A stretch of DNA of 17,297 bases from Pontimonas sp. Its GTDB lineage: Bacteria > Actinomycetota > Actinomycetes > Actinomycetales > Microbacteriaceae. Below are positions 7,407 to 14,373 of this stretch, in pieces. A program made the translations under genes and the position numbers. Position 1 is the stretch's first letter; the number at the start of each line of letters is the position of its first letter. The notes under the pieces were generated by a model. The model was not told the DNA's origin and made no database searches. It saw only the letters and a program-made list of their open reading frames with translations. Where the stretch lies: the NCBI GenBank assembly GCA_017852615.1, contig JAFMKX010000021.1, positions 1-17,297 of the forward strand. The letters run 5' to 3'.

Positions 7407-8194
7407 TGGAGCAGCAATCACCGCTGATTAGGTGTGAGTCAATTGGGCTTGCTCTCGATGGACGAGCGATTATCAAAAATGTGTCGCTGGAAGTATTTGC
7501 GGGTGAAGTACTGGCCTTGGTCGGGCCCAATGGGGCGGGCAAATCTTCCATCCTCTCGGTGATGGCAGGCGATGTCCCTGCGACCAGCGGAATGGCTTCC
7601 CTCGGGGGCAAAGACGTCACCAAATATCGCCCGGACGAAGCAGCTCGGGTGCGCTCGGTGTTGATGCAGTCCAATCAAGTGTCCTTTCCCTTTAGCGTGG
7701 GCGAAATTGTCGACATGGGCCGTGCCCCGTGGGCGCGGACCCCTCAGTTTTCTGAGGATGACGAGGCAATCGAGCAGGCGCTGGAGCAGGCCGATGTGGC
7801 CCACCTTGTGGAGCGGCGGTTTAATCAGCTTTCGGGTGGTGAACGAGCCAGGGTTTCCTTTGCTCGGGTATTAGCTCAGCGCACCCCGGTTGTCCTACTG
7901 GATGAACCCACCGCGGCGCTGGATCTCAAACACCAAGAAAGTGTGATGCGGGCAATTCGTGGACTGGCTGATCGAGGCTGTGCGGTGGTCGTGGTGGTCC
8001 ATGACCTCTCCATTGCCGCGGGATATGCCGATCGGATTGCCATGATTGTTGAAGGCAAGTTGGAGGCAATCGGCACACCAGGAGAGGTGATTGTCGCTGA
8101 TCGCGTAAGCCGTGTCTACGGTGTGGAGGTCGATATCGAGTCCATCGGTAGGCCGCCTCGCCCGGTCATTCTTCCCCGACGAGAGAAAAAATAG
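7406..8194 (+). CDS. hmuV: Heme/siderophore ABC transporter ATP-binding protein, HmuV-like
   Basis: A 262-residue ABC ATPase energising the FecCD-type permease. Visible motifs are Walker A GPNGAGKS (40-47), signature LSGGE (142-146), Walker B VLLDE (163-167) and switch His199. The phrases FPFSVGEIVDMGRAPW (94-109) and DEPTAALDLKHQE (166-178) are characteristic of hemin importer ATPases of the HmuV group. The ATG at 7406 overlaps the permease stop (TGATG) and lies 9 nt after a good GGAGG ribosome site (7392-7396). An in-frame ATG at 7397 directly abuts that site, so it is less likely. Its stop is only 2 nt from the stop of the converging gene on the other strand, leaving no room for a separate terminator. 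Heme as substrate is inferred from family resemblance only. Confidence 0.9.
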   Translation: MEQQSPLIRCESIGLALDGRAIIKNVSLEVFAGEVLALVGPNGAGKSSILSVMAGDVPATSGMASLGGKDVTKYRPDEAARVRSVLMQSNQVSFPFSVGEIVDMGRAPWARTPQFSEDDEAIEQALEQADVAHLVERRFNQLSGGERARVSFARVLAQRTPVVLLDEPTAALDLKHQESVMRAIRGLADRGCAVVVVVHDLSIAAGYADRIAMIVEGKLEAIGTPGEVIVADRVSRVYGVEVDIESIGRPPRPVILPRREKK

Positions 8195-8196
8195 TT

Positions 8197-8472
8197 CTAA
8201 CCTTTGAGCTCGTCAAACTCGGTATTTTTCATCATGTACTTGGCGATGTAGGGACAGACCGGTCGAACAGTCAGTCCGCCTTCAGCCCGAATTGCTTCCA
8301 GGGTGCCTTTGACGAGGGGAATCCCCAGACCTTCACCTCGATGCTCTAGGGGAACCTCAGCTCGGACAAGATTGAGGGTGGTGCCCTCTTGGTAGTACTC
8401 GACTTCGCCGAGGAATTGTTCACCATCGCTGAGGACATAGCGGTGTGATTGAGGTTCGTGGGTAATCTTCAT
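8197..8472 (-). CDS. Small GNAT-like N-acetyltransferase (NATD1/YjdJ type)
   Basis: A 91-residue protein matching the compact GNAT subfamily Acetyltransf_CG (NATD1/YjdJ). It shows the acetyl-CoA pyrophosphate loop HRGEGLG (44-50) and the family's C-terminal block VRPVCPYIAKYM (69-80) with its conserved cysteine. I set the start at the ATG at 8472 rather than an upstream codon in the same frame, because AAGGGGG lies about 8 nt before it and the protein then begins as the family does. It lies 13 nt after the PLP enzyme gene on the same strand and is probably co-transcribed with it. The acceptor substrate is unknown for this subfamily. It overlaps nothing and converges on hmuV. Confidence 0.85.
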   Translation of the reverse strand: MKITHEPQSHRYVLSDGEQFLGEVEYYQEGTTLNLVRAEVPLEHRGEGLGIPLVKGTLEAIRAEGGLTVRPVCPYIAKYMMKNTEFDELKG

Positions 8473-8485
8473 GCTGCGTTCCCCC

Positions 8486-9667
8486 TTAGCGGTGCCGATC
8501 CACGGCTTGTGCCATGGCGAGCACAATCTTTTCCAGGACGTGAGAGGGTGCCGCGAGCATCATGCGCAAATGACCAATGCCAGCTTTGCCACACGCGGCG
8601 CCGTCGGTAAGGCCAACTTTGGCTTCCTCAGAAAAGAAAGTGGCCCAGGACCGATCTCCGGCAATATCGGGAAGACCAGTGGCGTCTAACCAGGCGATGT
8701 AGGTTCCCTCGGGGGCGCGGTAGGTGACTTCGGGCAGGTGCTCTGCCAATAACTCCCCCAACAATGTTCTGTTGGTATCGATATAGCCCAACACATCCTC
8801 CAGCCAGGGCAGCCCGTCCCGATAGGCGGTGGTATTCGCGATCAGTCCCGGTGTCGCGGCTCCATGGGACACCACAAACGCGAGGTCTTTCATGGCTGCT
8901 TGGTGTTCATCGTTGGTTACCACCAGTTGGGCGCATTTGAGTCCTGGAATGTTCCACGCCTTGGACGCTGAGGTGGCGGTCACGGTATGTCCCGCGGTCA
9001 CCTCGGATAGTGAGGCGTAGGGGAGGTGGGTGTGTCCGGGGAACGTAAGAGGGGCGTGGATTTCATCAGAAAAGACCATCCCACCATGTGCTTCGACTAC
9101 CTCAGACAGTGCCACTAATTCTTCTCGCGTGTACACGCGCCCCAAGGGGTTGTGGGGATTGCACAGAATCAGCACATTGGCGCCCTGCTCAAAAGCCCTC
9201 GCAATACCTTCTAAGTCCATGTCGGCGCGGTCATTCTCACCGTGAATCATGGGAACTTCGATGACGTCGCGACCGCGCATCGGGGTAATGGTGAAAAACG
9301 GCATGTAGGCGGGGGTGGGCAGGATGACGGGGGTTCCGGGTCGAGCAAAACGCTCGAGAACAAAGTCGTAGGCGCTCAAAACATCCGCCGTCGGGTAAAT
9401 CCTCTCCGGTGGGATAGACCACGAAAAGCGCGAGTGAAGGAATTCATTCGTGGCGGCCGACATTTCGTCTTTGATGGCGGGTGGTGTGTATCCCAACGTG
9501 GGGGTATCCACCGCCTGGTGAAGCGCCTGGGCGATCACGGGGGCAATGCCAAAGTCCATTTCGGCGACGAAAGCTGCGAGGTGATCGGGCATTCTCGTCC
9601 ACTTCATGCTGCCTTGGGCGCGAAGATCGTCGATCGTGATGTCATCAAATCGGTGGTGAACTGCCAT
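8486..9667 (-). CDS. patB: MalY/PatB-type PLP-dependent C-S lyase / aminotransferase
   Basis: A 393-residue fold-type I PLP enzyme. The Schiff-base lysine is Lys236 in SASKAWN (233-239), the typical SxSKxWN motif of MalY/PatB C-S lyases; CNPHNPLGR (169-177) and SDEIHAPL (200-207) supply PLP-contacting Asn and Asp residues. Members cleave cystathionine, cysteine or cysteine S-conjugates to pyruvate, ammonia and a thiol. They feed methionine synthesis or detoxification, and some act as aminotransferases. The ATG is preceded by AAGGAG at 7 nt spacing (complement of 9675-9680), the clearest Shine-Dalgarno in the window. The gene diverges from pheA across 78 bp and is followed by the small GNAT gene. 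A methionine role would be a guess, as no other sulfur genes are near. Confidence 0.9.
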   Translation of the reverse strand: MAVHHRFDDITIDDLRAQGSMKWTRMPDHLAAFVAEMDFGIAPVIAQALHQAVDTPTLGYTPPAIKDEMSAATNEFLHSRFSWSIPPERIYPTADVLSAYDFVLERFARPGTPVILPTPAYMPFFTITPMRGRDVIEVPMIHGENDRADMDLEGIARAFEQGANVLILCNPHNPLGRVYTREELVALSEVVEAHGGMVFSDEIHAPLTFPGHTHLPYASLSEVTAGHTVTATSASKAWNIPGLKCAQLVVTNDEHQAAMKDLAFVVSHGAATPGLIANTTAYRDGLPWLEDVLGYIDTNRTLLGELLAEHLPEVTYRAPEGTYIAWLDATGLPDIAGDRSWATFFSEEAKVGLTDGAACGKAGIGHLRMMLAAPSHVLEKIVLAMAQAVDRHR

Positions 9668-9745
9668 CGGGGCGCTCCTTAGGTGTGAGCTGTGTAGAAA
9701 TCAGTCTGCCACTGCGATAGGGGCTGTGCTTACTAGACTTACCCC
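9668..9745. promoter_or_regulatory. Divergent intergenic region between the C-S lyase gene and pheA
   Basis: These 78 bp hold the ribosome site for the minus-strand gene (AAGGAG, complement of 9675-9680) and, for the plus strand, TAGACT (9734-9739), exactly 6 nt before the pheA GTG. Both genes must be transcribed outward from here, so at least two promoters should lie here. The minus-strand -10 was not identified with confidence. No operator-like palindrome was seen. Confidence 0.5.
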
Positions 9746-10690
9746 GTGGCCACTTCAACCCCGCGCTATAGCTATTTAGGACCCGCCGGAACTTTCACTT
9801 GGGAAGCTCTCCGGCAGGTTTCTGGTGCTGAAAAAGGGGAGTGGATCAGCGTCAATAACGTGGGCGAGGCCCTGGATGACGTTCTCGAAGGCCGCAGCGA
9901 CTACGCGATGATCGCTATTGAAAACAGCGTTGAGGGGGGCGTTAGCGCTACCCAAGATGCTTTGGCTGTGGCGCCAAGCTTGCGCATTGTCGGTGAATAT
10001 CTTGTCCCGGTGCGCTTTGTTCTCGCGACAAAGCCGGGGACGACTTTGGCCGGTGTCACGACAGTGGCGGCCCACGCCGTCGCCTATGCGCAGTGTCGAA
10101 CCTGGTTAGAAAAAAATGTGCCTCACCATTCCCACGTGCCGGCTCGCTCAAACGTCCAGGCCGCGCAGTCGTTGGCTGAAGACAACATTGCCGATGCGGC
10201 AATCGCTCCACCGGGCATTACCGAACAAGTCGATGTTGATGTGATTGCGACCGACATTGGAGATAACGCCAACGCCCAGACCCGTTTTGTGTTGGTGCGC
10301 CTGGGCGGTGCACCCCCGGCTCGCACGGGAGCGGATAAGACCAGCATCATTGCGGAGTTGCCGGATGACCGGGCTGGTCGCTTATTAGAAATGCTGGAGC
10401 AATTCGCTACCCGTGGTGTGAACATGAGCTTGCTGGAATCGCGTCCTATCGGCGATGCTATGGGCCGCTATCGCTTTGTTATTGACCTCGATGGCCACAT
10501 TGACGATGAGCGGGTTGCTGATGCATTGATGGGGCTTCGCCGCTTCAGCCCGAATGTGGTCTTCTTAGGTTCCTACCCCAGGGCAAACGGACACCGTCCT
10601 GAAATTTCTACGCCCTATAGCGATGACGCTTTCGTCGATGCCAGAACGTGGCTTGAGCACTTGCGCGCAGGTTCGCCCGAAGGGGCGTGA
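9746..10690 (+). CDS. pheA: Prephenate dehydratase
   Basis: A 314-residue monofunctional enzyme converting prephenate to phenylpyruvate in phenylalanine biosynthesis. The dehydratase domain opens with YLGPAGTFT (10-18), contains IENSVEGG (58-65) and has the catalytic TRF motif at 179-181. A C-terminal ACT domain (about 198-280) carries ESRPIG (231-236), the phenylalanine-binding element for feedback inhibition. There is no chorismate mutase domain, as usual in actinobacteria. The GTG start has no Shine-Dalgarno but sits 6 nt after TAGACT, consistent with a leaderless mRNA. The serS gene begins 12 nt downstream with its own possible promoter. Confidence 0.95.
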   Translation: MATSTPRYSYLGPAGTFTWEALRQVSGAEKGEWISVNNVGEALDDVLEGRSDYAMIAIENSVEGGVSATQDALAVAPSLRIVGEYLVPVRFVLATKPGTTLAGVTTVAAHAVAYAQCRTWLEKNVPHHSHVPARSNVQAAQSLAEDNIADAAIAPPGITEQVDVDVIATDIGDNANAQTRFVLVRLGGAPPARTGADKTSIIAELPDDRAGRLLEMLEQFATRGVNMSLLESRPIGDAMGRYRFVIDLDGHIDDERVADALMGLRRFSPNVVFLGSYPRANGHRPEISTPYSDDAFVDARTWLEHLRAGSPEGA

Positions 10691-10705
10691 GAGAATACAG
10701 GGGTG
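10688..10705 (+). promoter_or_regulatory. Possible extended -10 leaderless promoter of serS
   Basis: GAGAAT (10691-10696), directly preceded by TGA (an extended -10 TGn) that is also the pheA stop codon, lies 6 nt before the serS GTG (10703). ACAGGG abuts the start and is too close for a normal ribosome site. The first base departs from TAnnnT, so this is weaker than the other examples. Confidence 0.35.
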
Positions 10706-11968
10706 ATTGACCCCCAAATATTGCGCGAAGACCCTGAGCAGATCCGAGCCTCACTTCGCGCCCGCGGTGGCGATGAAGCACACGTTGATAAAGCTATTGC
10801 CGCGGATACTGCCCGCCGGGAGGCCATTTCTGCATACGAGGCATTGCGGGCCGAGCAAAATGCTTTCGGCAAAGAGGTAGCTGGCGCATCGGGGGAGCGC
10901 AAACAAGAACTCTTAGCCCAGGTCAAAGAACTCTCTGCTCGCGTCAAGCTCGCTAGCTCGGCAGTTGATGACGCGGAGCGCGAAGCAAGCGAAATTTTGG
11001 GCGCTTTACCCAATATTGTGCTCGAGGGTGTCCCTTCTGGTGGGGAAGAGAATTTTGTCACGCTCACAGAGGTAGGGGATATTCCTTCGTTCGAGGGCGT
11101 TATCAAGGATCACCTGGATTTAGGTGAAGCACTAGACATCCTTGATATGGAACGTGGCGCCAAGGTCTCGGGCTCCCGGTTTTATTTCCTCAAAGGTGCT
11201 GGCGCGCTCATGGAAATGGCTTTGATGAATCTGGGGATGAAGCTTGCCCTAGACAATGGCTTCACACCCCTGATTACCCCCACGCTGGTCAAGCCAGAGA
11301 TCATGCAGGGGACCGGTTTTTTAGGTGAGCATTCTGCTGAGGTGTATCACCTGGATGACGATGATTTGTATCTGACCGGAACCAGCGAGGTGGCGCTTGC
11401 CGGCTATCACAGCGATGAAATCATCGATATTTCTGCGGGGCCCCTCCGCTATGCCGGCTTATCCACGTGTTATCGACGTGAAGCAGGTTCGTATGGCAAA
11501 GACACCAAGGGCATTATCCGGGTTCACCAGTTTCAAAAACTAGAAATGTTTAGCTACGTCGAACCATCTCAGGCCCAAGCAGAGCACGAAGCGATGCTGT
11601 CGTGGCAAGAACAGATGCTGCAATCTCTCGGACTTAGCTATCGAGTTATTGATGTGGCAGCTGGGGATTTGGGTTCTAGTGCTGCGAGAAAATACGACAT
11701 CGAGGCCTGGATTCCCAGCCAAGGCGCGTATCGGGAACTCACCTCAACATCCAATTGCACGACATTCCAATCTCGTCGACTCAACGTTCGCTACCGCGCG
11801 GATAAGGATTCGGGTACTCAACCGGTAGCCACCCTCAATGGCACCTTGGCGACGACACGGTGGCTTGTGGCGCTGTGGGAGACGCATCAGCAACCCGATG
11901 GGTCGGTGGCGATTCCCGAAGCGCTTCAGCCGTATATGGGCGGTCTCAGCGTCCTCAGTTCTTCCTGA
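10703..11968 (+). CDS. serS: Seryl-tRNA synthetase
   Basis: A 421-residue class II synthetase that charges tRNA-Ser (and tRNA-Sec where present). The N-terminal 100 residues form the long antiparallel coiled coil that grips the tRNA-Ser variable arm (heptad-like, rich in A/E/R/K/L). The catalytic core shows TSEV (227-230), motif 2 with YRRE (257-260) through FQKLEMF (277-283), and motif 3 NGTLATTRWLVALWE (379-393). Length is typical. Two tRNA-Ser genes lie within 2.4 kb downstream on the same strand, so the enzyme is encoded next to its substrates. The start is MIDPQ on a GTG, as usual for actinobacterial SerRS. Confidence 0.97.
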   Translation: MIDPQILREDPEQIRASLRARGGDEAHVDKAIAADTARREAISAYEALRAEQNAFGKEVAGASGERKQELLAQVKELSARVKLASSAVDDAEREASEILGALPNIVLEGVPSGGEENFVTLTEVGDIPSFEGVIKDHLDLGEALDILDMERGAKVSGSRFYFLKGAGALMEMALMNLGMKLALDNGFTPLITPTLVKPEIMQGTGFLGEHSAEVYHLDDDDLYLTGTSEVALAGYHSDEIIDISAGPLRYAGLSTCYRREAGSYGKDTKGIIRVHQFQKLEMFSYVEPSQAQAEHEAMLSWQEQMLQSLGLSYRVIDVAAGDLGSSAARKYDIEAWIPSQGAYRELTSTSNCTTFQSRRLNVRYRADKDSGTQPVATLNGTLATTRWLVALWETHQQPDGSVAIPEALQPYMGGLSVLSSS

Positions 11969-11993
11969 TATCGACCTGCTAGAAATAAGGGAC

Positions 11994-12809
11994 ATGACTG
12001 ATTCTTCGAGGCCTTGGCTGATTGCGTTAGATATTGACGGCACAGTGCTTCACGAAGACGGCACTCTCTCACCAGTGGTAATCGATGCGGTTCAGAAAAC
12101 TCGTGATGCTGGTCATGAGGTAACCCTGGCTACGGGGCGATCAGTCTCCATGACGATTCCTATTTTGGATCGCCTCAACATCGTCCCGGAATATGTCGTC
12201 TGCTCTAATGGCGCCATTACGCTCAAGCGTGATACTTCCGCGCCTTCGGGCTATCAAAGATTTCATGTTGAGCGCTTTGACCCCACCCCTGTGCTGACCA
12301 AAATCAAGCAGAGATTGCCTCAGGCTCACTATGCGGTGGAAGACGAAACAGGTCTCTATCGATACACCGATTGGTTCCCCGAGGGCGCCTTAGACGCGAT
12401 GAGCGAGCAGGTGAGCTTTGACGAACTACTCACCACCGCAGCAACGCGAGTGGTCGTTATTTCACCCGGCCACGACATTGATGATTTTCTCGTCGTGGTG
12501 GAGGACATGGGTCTGCACCAGGTCAGCTACACCGTGGGGTGGACCGCGTGGCTAGATATTGCGCCCGAGGGCATCAATAAATCCACCGCGTTAGAGCTGG
12601 TGCGCACAAACTTGGGCTTTGATCTTGACCGGGTCATGGTTATCGGTGATGGCCGCAATGACATTGAAATGCTCCAGTGGGCAGCTCAGCAGGGAAGAGC
12701 TGTTGCGATGGGCCAGGCTCCGGAAGAAGTCAGGATTCATGCCAGTGAAATGACAGAGGATTTCCTCGCCGATGGCGTTGCCACGGCGCTCTCCACCCTT
12801 ACCCACTGA
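11994..12809 (+). CDS. HAD-superfamily hydrolase, Cof type
   Basis: A 271-residue haloacid-dehalogenase-family phosphatase of the Cof/YidA branch (C2 cap). All HAD motifs are present: nucleophile DIDGT (13-17), motif II ATGRS (46-50), motif III Lys196 in GINKST and motif IV GDGRND (218-223). These enzymes dephosphorylate sugar phosphates, FMN or PLP; the substrate here is unknown. The ATG at 11994 is chosen because it puts motif I at the usual distance from the N-terminus; earlier in-frame codons would run into serS. It follows serS by 25 nt; TAGAAAT (11980-11986) just upstream is a possible -10 with an extremely short leader. The gene ends shortly before a tRNA-Ser. Confidence 0.9.
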   Translation: MTDSSRPWLIALDIDGTVLHEDGTLSPVVIDAVQKTRDAGHEVTLATGRSVSMTIPILDRLNIVPEYVVCSNGAITLKRDTSAPSGYQRFHVERFDPTPVLTKIKQRLPQAHYAVEDETGLYRYTDWFPEGALDAMSEQVSFDELLTTAATRVVVISPGHDIDDFLVVVEDMGLHQVSYTVGWTAWLDIAPEGINKSTALELVRTNLGFDLDRVMVIGDGRNDIEMLQWAAQQGRAVAMGQAPEEVRIHASEMTEDFLADGVATALSTLTH

Positions 12810-12834
12810 GCGTCAAAGGTGGGTGCCCTAGAAT
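12806..12834 (+). promoter_or_regulatory. Putative promoter of tRNA-Ser(UGA)
   Basis: TAGAAT (12829-12834) is a good -10 box. CTGAGC (12806-12811), 17 nt upstream, shares the TGA core of a -35 and includes the HAD gene's stop codon. With the usual 6-7 nt from the box to the start site, transcription would begin at 12841-12842, that is at or one base before the mature tRNA 5' end. Confidence 0.5.
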
Positions 12835-12841
12835 TATTCTC

Positions 12842-12929
12842 GGAGGGCTGTCCGAGCGGCCGATGGAGCTAGTCTTGAAAACTAGTGGGCAGAAATGTCT
12901 CGTGGGTTCGAATCCCACGCCCTCCGCCA
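12842..12929 (+). tRNA. tRNA-Ser, anticodon UGA
   Basis: A complete class II tRNA. The acceptor stem GGAGGGC (12842-12848) pairs with GCCCTCC (12919-12925); the discriminator is G (12926), as expected for serine, and CCA is encoded (12927-12929). The anticodon stem CTAGT/ACTAG encloses the loop CTTGAAA, giving anticodon TGA, which reads UCA and, by wobble, other UCN codons. A long variable arm and the T-loop TTCGAAT are present. Confidence 0.97.
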
Positions 12930-12959
12930 AGAGCACCAAGCTAAGGATCGGGGGACGGT

Positions 12960-14180
12960 GTGGCCAAGAAGGCTAAGCCAGCAGCACCCGAACTTTATGG
13001 TCCCAGTGATGACTATCCAGACCCACTGCATACTCAGCGCAAGCGCCTCACTGGCTGGAAGCTGATCACTGCACTGAGCATTGGCGTTGTAGGGGTAGTC
13101 GTCATCAGTCTTGGGACTGTTGTGGGGCTCACCGTTCAAAATCTTCAATCCAGTCTCGTCACGGTGGAATTACCCAGCGCACCGGAGCCACTGTTGCCGA
13201 CTATTGGTGAAATTGAAGGCGGCTTCAATGTTTTGGTTGTTGGTTCTGACACCAGAGCTGGTCAAGGCGATGGCTTTGAGTTTGTGGATACCGAACTCAA
13301 CGATGTGAATTTGTTGGTTCACGTGTCCGAGAACCATGACCATGCTGTGGTGTTGAGTTTCCCCCGTGACCTGATGCTGGATATTCCCGCCTGTCCGAAG
13401 CCAGGGGGAGGGGAATCCAAACCGCGCGAAATGCAGCCCCTGAACACCACGATGAGCATCGGTGGTCTTCCCTGTGTTGCCCTTACGCTGGAAAATTTGA
13501 TGGGGCTTGATATTGGTTATGCCGGGTTGATGACGTTTGCCGGTGTTGCTCAGCTCTCTACTGCCGTTGGAGGCGTTGAAGTGTGTGTTTCTGCTCCCCT
13601 CATTGACCCCTGGTCGGGAATCAATATTCCCGAGGCCGGGAATCACACCTTGGAAGGCTATGAAGCGCTGGCGTTCTTGCGCACCCGCAAAGGTGTGGGC
13701 GATGGGAGCGACCTCTCTCGTATTTCTTCCCAGCAGGTCTATATGTCAGCCCTTGTGCGCACTTTGCAACAAGACGGTGTTCTCAACGATGTGGGCAAGC
13801 TCTATGGCATCGCCCAAGTAGCTGCCCAAACTATGGTCCTCTCCACGAGCCTGGGCAGTGTTGATGTGATGGTGGCCATGGCCCGAGCGCTTCGTGGTAT
13901 TCCCAATGAAGACATCGTCTTTATTCAATACCCCGTGTTAGATGCTGACCCGGAGCTTTATCCAGGGCGGGTTGTGCCCAATGAGTCGCTCGCTGCGCAA
14001 GTGTCGGCAAAACTCCAAGCAGATGAGTCCTTTACGGTTGCCGCCGATTCGTCTGGTTATGGCTCTACCCAAGCGGATGGAGCAGCCCCGGAAGAGCCTG
14101 CTGAAGGAACTGACAGTGCTGTGGTGGAGGGGCTCGTGGGTCAAACAGCGGGTGATGAAACGTGCACGGTTCCGCGCTAG
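12960..14180 (+). CDS. LytR-CpsA-Psr (LCP) family cell-wall glycopolymer ligase
   Basis: A 406-residue LCP protein, which transfers polyprenyl-pyrophosphate-linked glycopolymers to peptidoglycan outside the membrane. It has a short basic cytoplasmic tail, one transmembrane helix (about 35-58), then the LCP domain. Core motifs are LVVGSDTRAG (92-101), with the Asp and Arg that handle the pyrophosphate, and SFPRD (133-137). Following SRIS comes the conserved Gln-Gln stretch. The C-terminus is a Ser/Ala/Glu-rich tail ending in a cysteine-containing motif (GDETCTVPR). The GTG start is preceded by GGGGGA about 4 nt upstream and AAGGA about 12 nt upstream, neither ideal. The gene is flanked on both sides by tRNA-Ser genes. 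Older annotations call such proteins 'LytR transcriptional regulators', which is misleading. Confidence 0.92.
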   Translation: MAKKAKPAAPELYGPSDDYPDPLHTQRKRLTGWKLITALSIGVVGVVVISLGTVVGLTVQNLQSSLVTVELPSAPEPLLPTIGEIEGGFNVLVVGSDTRAGQGDGFEFVDTELNDVNLLVHVSENHDHAVVLSFPRDLMLDIPACPKPGGGESKPREMQPLNTTMSIGGLPCVALTLENLMGLDIGYAGLMTFAGVAQLSTAVGGVEVCVSAPLIDPWSGINIPEAGNHTLEGYEALAFLRTRKGVGDGSDLSRISSQQVYMSALVRTLQQDGVLNDVGKLYGIAQVAAQTMVLSTSLGSVDVMVAMARALRGIPNEDIVFIQYPVLDADPELYPGRVVPNESLAAQVSAKLQADESFTVAADSSGYGSTQADGAAPEEPAEGTDSAVVEGLVGQTAGDETCTVPR

Positions 14181-14193
14181 TTCCCACGCTCGA

Positions 14194-14199
14194 TATAGT
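14194..14199 (+). promoter_or_regulatory. Putative -10 box for tRNA-Ser(GCU)
   Basis: TATAGT lies 31 nt upstream of the tRNA 5' end, giving a leader of about 25 nt. The best -35 candidate, TTCCGC (14170-14175, 18-nt spacer), is poor. A small hairpin, AGCGA/TCGCT with loop AGGCA (14214-14228), falls between the predicted start site and the tRNA. Confidence 0.4.
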
Positions 14200-14230
14200 G
14201 GTTCCCTGAGCGAAGCGAAGGCATCGCTGA

Positions 14231-14319
14231 GGAGACGTCGCATAGTCCGGCCGAGTGCACCACCCTGCTAAGGTGGAGTCCCCGTAAGGGGACCGAGGGT
14301 TCAAATCCCTCCGTCTCCG
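14231..14319 (+). tRNA. tRNA-Ser, anticodon GCU
   Basis: A class II tRNA. The acceptor stem GGAGACG (14231-14237) pairs with CGTCTCC (14312-14318), with discriminator G at 14319. The anticodon arm CCACC-CTGCTAA-GGTGG gives anticodon GCT, reading AGC/AGU serine codons. The long variable arm (AGTCCCC/GGGGAC) and T-arm GAGGG-TTCAAAT-CCCTC are clear. CCA is not encoded (CTC follows), unlike the tRNA-Ser(UGA) 1.3 kb upstream, so it needs tRNA nucleotidyltransferase. Confidence 0.96.
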
Positions 14320-14346
14320 CTCCCTGTTACTTCTGGCCTAAAGCCA

Positions 14347-14362
14347 AACCCCTCCCAGGGTT
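14347..14362. terminator. Weak hairpin between the converging tRNA and lipoprotein genes
   Basis: AACCC (14347-14351) pairs with GGGTT (14358-14362) around a 6-nt loop, in the 54-bp gap between the plus-strand tRNA-Ser and the minus-strand lipoprotein gene. The position suits a bidirectional terminator, but the stem is short and there is no clear T-run on either side. Confidence 0.2.
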
Positions 14363-14373
14363 CAAGCCGGGGC

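Noticed and set aside
9242..9682. A 146-codon plus-strand open frame opposite the C-S lyase gene.
   Set aside because: It is antisense to a well-supported PLP enzyme, Gly/Arg-rich and without any recognisable domain.
11838..11993. A 52-codon upstream extension of the HAD hydrolase frame.
   Set aside because: It lies inside serS in another frame and the extra residues match no HAD protein; the ATG at 11994 places DIDGT where the family has it.
12801..12824. ACCCAC/GTGGGT stem as a terminator after the HAD gene.
   Set aside because: The 12-nt loop, lack of a T-run and overlap with the putative tRNA promoter make this unlikely to be an intrinsic terminator.
14201..14228. CCCTGAGCGAAGCGAAGG resembles widespread intergenic repeat sequences with a CTGAGCGAAG core.
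   Set aside because: There is only one copy in the window and no full palindrome, so a repeat family cannot be supported here.
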